DNA from: Candidatus Babelota bacterium
GTDB taxonomy: Bacteria > Babelota > Babeliae > Babelales > Babelaceae
Length of the DNA: 11,856 bases
Assembly: GCA_003174035.1 (NCBI GenBank)
Contig: PRDV01000070.1
Span: forward strand, 1 to 11,856
Reading direction: 5' to 3'
Made by a program: the position numbers and the translations under genes. Within the stretch, counting starts at the first letter, position 1. The number at the start of each line of letters is the position of its first letter. Positions 8,501 through 11,856 of this stretch are shown here, piece by piece. The notes under the pieces are model-generated. The model saw only the letters and a list, made by a program, of their open reading frames with translations. It was not told the origin of the DNA and did no database searches.

Positions 8501-9639
8501 GTACCATTGCGCATAAGGATGAAATTTGCTCACTTTGCTGGAGCCCTGATGGTAACCTACTAGCAACAGGAAGCAAGGATTCAACGGCTCAGGTCTGGGA
8601 TATAACCAATAAAAGGCATCCGCTAACGGTATATCATCTTGACAGCGTCAATGTGGTTAGCTGGAATGCAGAAGGTGTAAAACTAGCAACTGCAAGCAAT
8701 GACGGAACCTGCCAAATCTGGGATACGCGAGAGCTAAAATATCTGGCAACCCTTTCTTATGAGCATGCTATTGAGAAAATTGCTTTCAACCCTGTTGATA
8801 GCACACTAGCCATTGGTGATAAGGAAGGAGCAGTGGAAATCCTGGGCATACTTGATCAGGACCCTCTCATAACGCCGCAACGTGAAAAAATCTGCTCCCT
8901 TTCTTGGAGTCCCGATGGTTCAAAAGTCGCAGTCTCTTATATCGATAGTACGATACAGATTTGGGAAATAGTTACGCGGAGTATTCTTTTCACCATTATC
9001 CATACTCAACGCATACAGCAAGTTGCGTGGCATCCTGACAATTGCCACCTGGCAATAGGATCTGTTGACGGGATTGTTGAGGTATGGAATCTCAGTAAGC
9101 AAAAATTGATTGCTCAAAAACGGTTGCCGGCGGCGGTTAAAGACGTCACCTGGGCTCCTGATGGCTCTAAAATAGCCATCCTTGATACCAAGGGGGCCGC
9201 TTACTTATGGGTTACTGATAGTTATGCTGTCGTTTCACCACTTTCTTCTACGGATAGCATTATATCGCTCGCTTGGAGTCCCGATAGCGCATGGCTGGCG
9301 ACAGGGCTCAGTGACGGAAGTGTAAAAATCCTCGAGATGCGTACGCCGTTAGATTGGGCGTTATTGCGCGCCATAAACGACAGTGATTTGCAGATGCTGA
9401 AAATGCTGCTTACACGCCCGGAATGTAAAAGCATCGAAAACATGGTAAGCACAAGAACTATTAATCAATTCACCCATCTTTTAACAGGATTCGATCTCGA
9501 AAAAAAAGATCCCACGAGGTTAAGCTTGTTAGCCGATGCGCACAAGCTATTAACATCAAAACCGGGTGCTCCTTCTGCGCTTAGCGATGGCTCATTGCAA
9601 TTGACACTGCTCCTAGCACAACTTTCAACCATTCACTAG
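2506..9639 (+). CDS. Giant exported protein: two kinase-like units, ankyrin, two LRR and two WD40 blocks
   Basis: This is a 2377-residue multidomain protein, probably exported and host-directed; no existing gene name is recognised. The start is put at ATG 2506, seven bases after an AAGG ribosome binding site; a TTG five codons upstream lies before that site. Residues 1-20 form a signal peptide (basic start, ILIMMTIYSYLP core, VEA|MEK cleavage). In order: helical region (about 30-145), kinase-like unit 1 (150-540), ankyrin-like repeats (625-712), kinase-like unit 2 (753-1072), LRR block 1 (1146-1320), helical segment (1340-1372), WD40 array 1 (1378-1697), an LDWA helical segment (1700-1750), LRR block 2 (1758-1870), a polar, probably disordered linker (1870-1905), helical segment (1910-1945), WD40 array 2 (1953-2279), and an LDWA helical tail to 2377. 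The frame is intact throughout. The stop is 10 bp from the stop of the convergent patatin gene. Its localisation and any catalytic activity are inferred. Confidence 0.93.
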   Translation: MKLRQILIMMTIYSYLPVEAMEKTKAAEKPLNFREKEMLFDRIVAITQGQLNEVQQALDALDVLLSKQHGLFPKLQVLKERFIQPELLIRTETAFRDDLLATSQLSKDHIALAPLAKLIEDIKQCDQTSDRVRDILNPLEKHYQDYYNAFFSPSVKRPQHLHPKALLTIESLGSEHPVSYRISQEMAYTLLSKDIYGFLKKKNKEGSHAVSFLKDPSGGIHFKGNTAVNGLAVGKEAALYWLSQILFGHGLSSSVLVLLNDVEKKEPAEKSATRANYSLAIVSGKTTDEYFNENPLSEGDFLLGTHQYVVQASDHVDGISLQEYIELVAKGSMSYEDIDKDSFSEQVLFSLLTNPSDGTPGNFMVRTTKKPYTIVAIDNDMALGPEMVFVSEHQKHSIEVKNVLYCLPLMDKPISTAAKKTILALDPLVVTVEWLAHLYKQEQSYNALTTTQYSNAKKGLIPYLSHENYAQSLLLPLMFSEAVLKNLQKKLSCIQEFLQNKPQATHKELFKELIPTVYDFYDALQKRHQDEGIIGIFRHICNSNYEQVFIEDVVKKPHRASSVIPKYSTKEENITQALLRILQFTDLKHVRQKGLFIQTILNHFSGIVDPSALHPSWYKEKLLFQLLKEHASHHVISFILTLGIDRETTNDQESTLLHVALECDHPIEVIQLFLTKSLINSQDVKKITPLDISMEKNNIVAFKLLIDAGASQCSTTIASKFFQKYLRNHGLQNSCLKLISRNQELAWQASFELMFPPTGDGPAVSTTHYLKRVLRTPIKDQVVENDGFKSYAQHGNHIVARAIGDQPFRQEIYFKIYPELPGVEESVGAFTRKLIGYGAPFTELIRLGDIPILLSQGIKGKPLIDIMRQNPTELKKLDERDLSGLIIAAMLINPEDGKPDNYLVEAHPTQQGTFRLVCVDNDHAFVPAVVKEKPDRGSKTVVQVKTVLYCLDQMKNPVHSEIRSLLLDLDIDHFLEQWLRTCKELHFSYAGLFTPQEQWSNFKEQDCFIGIPFKEGHIAHLYEKFILMKDILSAHPDISHIELLAKLEPRLAKRYKEFLYEEIDCFERFKRVDAPFYRQNSSGGHTTVTDSGMILQSMNIPIQETIAEQIERKEYSPLQALSELTSIREELKSKTFKSLCTNLGKLDAKSLHLSTSWSGLLQSINFKKLSPSEQMAVLKAVQQRKNLSQLYFAHCEVLTDDILQKMTLEHLKIIDLRGCPKISHASIEFLAQHAPLLTEMNLAGLGQLKNVGSRKKSLSLPSIVSLNLSGCQKLKKIYLEAPNLCYININNCSLMSKENFAITSPALKKFEFEGTLIDSLPKHSLLLYRDFKKPIPFNPYDEQTEADLLYQAISQNNVDVVRSLIMNSNDLLKVSTQPSVLANRKIAWCPDGKKLALAAMDTKEASITIWDVNHGKQLLKIPHESSITRLALSTDGSKLAFVDKDNTVFVYDTYRNKKISTMRYATDVKQLIWSPDDNKVAISNHDGTVQIKNLSSGKLKSLDAFGTIFDVCWSPDSSRLGIATVNSVYIINCETSKSVRILKLDAVNLRFIAWSPNGSKLAFATDRFLEVYDVHRNNTVFITLTLEEVVSINWSPDSSYLAIASAYNATYLYAIENVQALFSHHWASYEPDIYSGNFITWAGDGSHLITNTPEKTMIWDVQEHKLLSTIDAPSNREAWSSDGRHFVTLSSEKPPSQSILDWATAFAQADPAIFQTLFADTKFLKDSAGVTILLLSALQVRTTDLKRYAELIKVIAQRPVTELNLQDCMIPDTTFQEINVSILESINLNGCSQLSIDSIKFLAQKAPKLKRLHLKGWKQLESLGTEEHVLRFNSLESLELTECVNLRKIHLIAPQLTTMDTKHCPQLDTPTKSTRVQAAFGKNDAEYRSPRIQDSATPSLPQRGSSLLVDKEAAQDPLAIFHYAIKNNLIEHAILALDMMPNNVQLNALKECLPLHVYTLNHAAPIRALAWNKDSTKLATICTDHTATVWDVIKQNSLCTIAHKDEICSLCWSPDGNLLATGSKDSTAQVWDITNKRHPLTVYHLDSVNVVSWNAEGVKLATASNDGTCQIWDTRELKYLATLSYEHAIEKIAFNPVDSTLAIGDKEGAVEILGILDQDPLITPQREKICSLSWSPDGSKVAVSYIDSTIQIWEIVTRSILFTIIHTQRIQQVAWHPDNCHLAIGSVDGIVEVWNLSKQKLIAQKRLPAAVKDVTWAPDGSKIAILDTKGAAYLWVTDSYAVVSPLSSTDSIISLAWSPDSAWLATGLSDGSVKILEMRTPLDWALLRAINDSDLQMLKMLLTRPECKSIENMVSTRTINQFTHLLTGFDLEKKDPTRLSLLADAHKLLTSKPGAPSALSDGSLQLTLLLAQLSTIH
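2953..4125 (+). other. Kinase-like unit 1 of the giant protein (residues about 150-540)
   Basis: The unit shows the residue order of the PI3/PI4-kinase-like fold. IHFKGN has a Lys at 223 suited to nucleotide binding, with Glu236 in the following helix (VGKEAALYWLSQILF). A catalytic-loop-like NPSDGTPGNFMV carries Asp357 and Asn362, and a metal-binding-loop-like VAIDNDMAL has Asp378 and Asp380. Type II PI4-kinases have a similar D-x-x-x-x-N ... AIDNGLAFP pattern. After it come VLYCLPLMDKP (403-413) and a helical tail, both of which recur in unit 2. No glycine-rich loop is obvious. A HipA-like or actin-fragmin-kinase-like relationship, or a catalytically dead domain, cannot be excluded. Confidence 0.55.
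4378..4641 (+). repeat. Ankyrin-like repeats between the kinase-like units (residues about 625-712)
   Basis: Two to three helix-turn-helix repeats fit the ankyrin pattern: ESTLLHVALECDHPIEVIQLF (split here as TLLHVAL at 655-661 and IEVIQLF after it), then ITPLDISMEKNNIVAFKLLIDAGA. The T/S-L-L-H-x-A and T-P-L-D-x-S-x-x-x-x-x-x-x-x-x-x-L-L-x-x-G-A signatures are clear. Ankyrin repeats bind proteins; here they separate the two kinase-like units. The boundaries are approximate. Confidence 0.7.
4762..5721 (+). other. Kinase-like unit 2 of the giant protein (residues about 753-1072)
   Basis: This is a diverged second copy of unit 1. EIYFKIYPELPG supplies Lys815, with Glu824 or Glu825 after it. NPEDGKPDNYLVE carries Asp896 and Asn901, and VCVDNDHAF carries Asp920 and Asp922. 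The catalytic-type residues lie 539-542 residues after their unit 1 equivalents. VKTVLYCLDQMKNP (945-958) matches VKNVLYCLPLMDKP of unit 1, and both are followed by similar helical tails. The DNDHAF loop is closer than unit 1 to the type II PI4-kinase DNGLAF motif, so this copy may be the active one. That, and whether the substrate would be lipid or protein, is inference. Confidence 0.6.
5941..6465 (+). repeat. LRR block 1 (residues about 1146-1320)
   Basis: The repeats are leucine-rich and of the cysteine-containing type found in F-box/LRR proteins: LKIIDLRGCPKIS (1211-1223), LTEMNLAGLGQL, VSLNLSGCQKLKKI, LCYININNCSLM. Residues 1211-1296 align without gaps to 1783-1868 of LRR block 2, with about 34 identities in 86 by my count. 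The block sits after kinase-like unit 2 and before the first WD40 array. No F-box motif is visible before it. Confidence 0.8.
6637..7596 (+). repeat. WD40 array 1 (residues about 1378-1697)
   Basis: Eight repeats each carry a W-S-P-D-G-S-x-L-A-type strand, centred near residues 1388, 1432, 1473, 1513, 1554, 1594, 1641 and 1679. Seven are followed by a clear outer strand (TIWDV, FVYDT, VQIKNL, YIINC, LEVYDV, YLYAI, MIWDV); the eighth is half-length. This could form a seven-bladed propeller with a closing half-blade. Spacing is 38-47 residues, less regular than array 2. A 19-base DNA identity (7041-7059 and 7284-7302) remains between repeats 4 and 6, suggesting fairly recent copying or strong codon-level conservation. 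Confidence 0.88.
7777..8115 (+). repeat. LRR block 2 (residues about 1758-1870)
   Basis: This is the second LRR block: VTELNLQDCMI, LESINLNGCSQLS, LKRLHLKGWKQL, LESLELTECVNLRKI and LTTMDTKHCPQL. It aligns without gaps to LRR block 1 at a fixed offset of 572 residues (1783-1868 against 1211-1296). It follows the LDWA helical segment that closes WD40 array 1 and is followed by a polar linker rich in Ser, Thr, Pro and Gln. Confidence 0.8.
8362..9342 (+). repeat. WD40 array 2 (residues about 1953-2279)
   Basis: Eight repeats have key aromatic residues at 1971, 2012, 2053, 2094, 2134, 2175, 2216 and 2257, a spacing of 40-41 residues throughout (about 123 bases in the DNA). Outer strands read TVWDV, QVWDI, QIWDT, VEILGI, QIWEI, EVWNL, YLWVT and VKILEM. 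All eight repeats are complete, unlike array 1. LDWA (2282-2285) follows at once, as it does after array 1 (1700-1703). WD40 propellers are protein-binding scaffolds. Confidence 0.92.
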
Positions 9640-9649
9640 CAGCCAATGT

Positions 9650-11611
9650 CTATTTTTTGGTAAAATCCTTCAGGAGTTCTCCAACAGCAGCCTCGAGTGC
9701 ATCGGGCTCCTGAGAAAGCGCTTTTTGAACTGCCTGGGCAATCTTTTCACTTTTGTCTTTTTTCACATCAATAGCCGGCTGAATTCTGATATATTTTACC
9801 CGAGGATCTTCGCTTACTTCGCAGTCGAGTATTTGATCAATATACCGATTTTTGAGCCATAGCATCATTTCTTGATCGTCCTTTTTAGAAGTTGCATAAC
9901 TTCCGGCCCCCAATGAAATAATGCAGTACTCTTTGGCTTGGGGACTTTCAATTTTTGCTCTTTTTAAAGCGAGTAATGCAGGATTGGGTGCATAGAGTAT
10001 TCCATCAACAAATGTATGACTATCATTTTTATCACTTTTGACAGTAATAGGAGCTTCTGCTGCCGTAACTGCAAGCGCTACATCCTGCATACTAAAATTG
10101 GGCATCGCATCTTTTTTCGCCTGTTCACTATCAAAGGTAAATACCTTTTCTGTATTTGCATCGAGCGCGATCACCAAACATCTACATACGGCTTGTGCGA
10201 GTTGTGCTGATCGAAAAAGTTTTCCCATAAGAGCTACGCGGGATGAAGGTAATGCACCTTCATGCAACAAACGATGAGGGAAAGAAAGTGATTGAAAGCG
10301 ATTTTCAGTAAAAATCTCCACTATACGCTCAGGAGTGTAGGTAACATGGCGTCCTTCACCATAGGGAAACGTTAAAAGGAGCGCGATCAGTGCTCCGTGC
10401 GAAGAACCAACAATACAATCAAAATGTTCTTCTAAATGCAGCTCTCTATCACTTTGTCCTGAAATGCCAACTGCTTCTTTCAGCCTCGTAGTGAGGGCTT
10501 GAAGAAGTAGGGCAGGTAGTAACCCACCAAATTGACCTCCATCAATCGATAATATTCTTATTACTCCGAGCGATTTCATAAGGGCGCGCGACACCGTCGG
10601 TGCATTCTGTGCAAGCGATAAACGAGCATTCAATTGATCTTCCACCTCCTGAGTCCATCCTGGATTTTTACCCACCTCGAGGATTTTTATTTTAAGCATT
10701 TTTACTAAGGGCATGATACTCGCAGCGGTGAGATTATTATCCCGCAAGTTGAGCGCAGTTAAAGTGCTATTTTTTGCTAACGCACAGCCCCCCTCGTCGC
10801 CTATTCCACACTGTCGCACAAAAAGTTCTTTTAGACTTGGATGTTTGGCAATAATACTCGCCCCAGCATCTCCAATAGGATTTTTATAAAGATTAAGCGC
10901 TTCCAATTTCTTAAACTGGAGCAGGTAATGCGCCCCACGCGCTGTCACGCCATTTTTAGAGATCGCTAGTTTTTTTAAACGACCAAACTCAGCTGCTTCA
11001 AAAAAATCGTCGGTTATGCCTGATTCCTCAATAGTAAGCTCTTCAAGATGCGGCAAGGAAGTAATACTTTGAAGAACAAAACGCTTATCATTTTCATCAA
11101 ACACTACTCTATACAAATCAAGCTTAATCAAAAACCGATTTTGCCAACCAACGTCCCAGATTGAAAAAATATCTTTCAAAGTTAGCTCGACTTCAGTAAG
11201 GGTAAGATGATCACTCAATGCGCATGCGAGAAAAACACGCGGCCCCAAAAATGTTTTGCCTGCTTTAAAATAATTAAGACATTCATTATGGACTAAGAGA
11301 ACACCTTTTGCGAATGCTTGAGGATCTCTATTGGCTAAATAAAATGAATTCTTCGCCTGTTCTTTTATATGTTTAAGTGCCTCACTTATAATGATCCCCG
11401 CTTCAGTCTTAGATTTTCCTTCTGCCTGCAAATACTCAACTATGGCATCCGTATCAAGCTCATCATTCTTTACCGATTGTTTCTTTTCAACAATCCTCTC
11501 TTTTTTTTCCTCGGAACCCTGTACGAGTTCCTTATCCATGGCTTGCACGCCAATTACAAGCGCTATTAACACCAATTCCTGTACTAATAAACGTCTACTA
11601 AGGCTAATCAT
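9650..11611 (-). CDS. Exported LRR-patatin protein, probable phospholipase / lipid acyl hydrolase
   Basis: This 653-residue protein should cleave acyl chains from lipids through a Ser-Asp dyad. Residues 1-24 are a signal peptide (MISLSRR, then LVLIALVIGVQA|MDKE). Residues 40-130 are charged and helical, and 135-318 hold about six leucine-rich repeats, several of NLR/RI type (LEALNLYKNPIGDAGA, LTALNLRDNNLTA). The patatin domain spans about 350-650: oxyanion-hole IDGGQFGG (356-363), nucleophile elbow GSSHG with Ser404, the AxxAAxAP segment (515-521), and the dyad Asp536 in VDGI, where families usually have DGG or DGA. The start is ATG 11611, with GGTGAGG nine bases upstream; a TTG six codons earlier precedes a poorer arrangement. 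Patatin-like effectors such as ExoU and VipD are known from other pathogens; that role here is inferred. The gene is convergent with the giant gene. Confidence 0.9.
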   Translation of the reverse strand: MISLSRRLLVQELVLIALVIGVQAMDKELVQGSEEKKERIVEKKQSVKNDELDTDAIVEYLQAEGKSKTEAGIIISEALKHIKEQAKNSFYLANRDPQAFAKGVLLVHNECLNYFKAGKTFLGPRVFLACALSDHLTLTEVELTLKDIFSIWDVGWQNRFLIKLDLYRVVFDENDKRFVLQSITSLPHLEELTIEESGITDDFFEAAEFGRLKKLAISKNGVTARGAHYLLQFKKLEALNLYKNPIGDAGASIIAKHPSLKELFVRQCGIGDEGGCALAKNSTLTALNLRDNNLTAASIMPLVKMLKIKILEVGKNPGWTQEVEDQLNARLSLAQNAPTVSRALMKSLGVIRILSIDGGQFGGLLPALLLQALTTRLKEAVGISGQSDRELHLEEHFDCIVGSSHGALIALLLTFPYGEGRHVTYTPERIVEIFTENRFQSLSFPHRLLHEGALPSSRVALMGKLFRSAQLAQAVCRCLVIALDANTEKVFTFDSEQAKKDAMPNFSMQDVALAVTAAEAPITVKSDKNDSHTFVDGILYAPNPALLALKRAKIESPQAKEYCIISLGAGSYATSKKDDQEMMLWLKNRYIDQILDCEVSEDPRVKYIRIQPAIDVKKDKSEKIAQAVQKALSQEPDALEAAVGELLKDFTKK

Positions 11612-11612
11612 A

Positions 11613-11843
11613 TTATTTTTCCTCACCAACTGTTACGGCATGTGTTTCCACATGGCTTCCTTGATAACTTTTTTCCAATTCATGGATAACACTTGCGAGT
11701 AATGGAGCATGGGATTCCAAAACATGCGCAAACATGCTTTTTATTTTACCAAATGTATCACCAGATCCCTTATCTAATTTCGCAAGGGGCGAATCAAATA
11801 GAGGATCAATTCTTAACAACGTGACCCGCGAATCATGTGCCAT
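11613..11843 (-). CDS. Unidentified short protein, or C-terminus of a longer one, upstream of the patatin gene
   Basis: The frame ends at TAA 11613-11615 and is followed by one base and then the patatin ATG, so the two are very probably co-transcribed and translationally coupled. The patatin ribosome binding site lies inside this frame's last codons. The ATG at 11843 has AAGG five bases upstream and would give 76 residues. The frame is also open through four more codons to the window edge, so it may be the end of a longer gene. The protein is mixed charged and hydrophobic, with two probable helices (about residues 30-45 and 45-60, SMFAHVLESHAPLLASVIHE). It has no signal peptide and no recognised motif. 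Function unknown. Confidence 0.55.
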   Translation of the reverse strand: MAHDSRVTLLRIDPLFDSPLAKLDKGSGDTFGKIKSMFAHVLESHAPLLASVIHELEKSYQGSHVETHAVTVGEEK

Positions 11844-11856
11844 TTCAGCCTTCAGG

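Noticed and set aside
8105..8584. Short plus- and minus-strand frames overlapping the linker and first WD40 repeats of array 2
   Set aside because: They overlap the intact giant reading frame, have unnatural composition and lack ribosome binding sites.
9637..9665. Possible terminator between the convergent giant and patatin genes (run of T at 9653-9658)
   Set aside because: No inverted repeat precedes the T run on either strand; the 10 bp gap is too short for a bidirectional hairpin outside the coding sequence.
10038..10277. Plus-strand frames antisense to the patatin gene
   Set aside because: These are codon-pattern shadows of the patatin coding strand, with Cys/Ser-rich composition and no start signals.

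Overview
The window looks like chromosomal DNA from a bacterium with a host-associated lifestyle, at roughly 40-45% G+C by eye. It holds one housekeeping operon (gatC-gatA, tRNA-dependent amidotransferase) beside two large, probably exported proteins built from eukaryote-like repeat domains: ankyrin, leucine-rich repeat (LRR), WD40, kinase-like and patatin. Giant secreted repeat proteins of this kind are typical of protist-associated bacteria such as Dependentiae (TM6), Chlamydiae-like and Legionella-like lineages. The signal peptides end in Ala followed by Met-acidic-Lys (VEA|MEK and VQA|MDK), which makes me favour a Dependentiae-like genome. This is inference; no rRNA or tRNA is present to confirm it.

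Layout: (1) 1-345, minus: the 5' part of an unidentified membrane-anchored or exported protein, running off the left edge. (2) 424-601, minus: a short coding-like stretch just after gatA whose protein-like signal switches frame, perhaps a frameshifted small gene. (3) 622-2067 and 2077-2361, minus: gatA and gatC, 9 bp apart, with a candidate promoter upstream; gatB is not here. (4) 2506-9639, plus: a 2377-residue exported protein with two kinase-like units and then two LRR/WD40 units, an A-A'-B-B' plan. (5) 9650-11611, minus: a 653-residue exported LRR-patatin protein, convergent with the giant gene (10 bp between stops). (6) 11613-11843, minus: a short unidentified frame that ends one base before the patatin start and is probably co-transcribed with it.

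The most interesting part is 2.5-11.6 kb. The giant protein carries two diverged copies of a domain with the residue pattern of the PI3/PI4-kinase-like fold, and two copies of an LRR-helical-WD40 block. Its neighbour is a probable lipid acyl hydrolase carrying LRRs. Both have signal peptides. Together they suggest a locus that acts on host proteins or membranes, but substrates and secretion route cannot be read from the sequence. No mobile element, CRISPR array, RNA gene or convincing terminator was seen. All intergenic gaps are under 150 bp.
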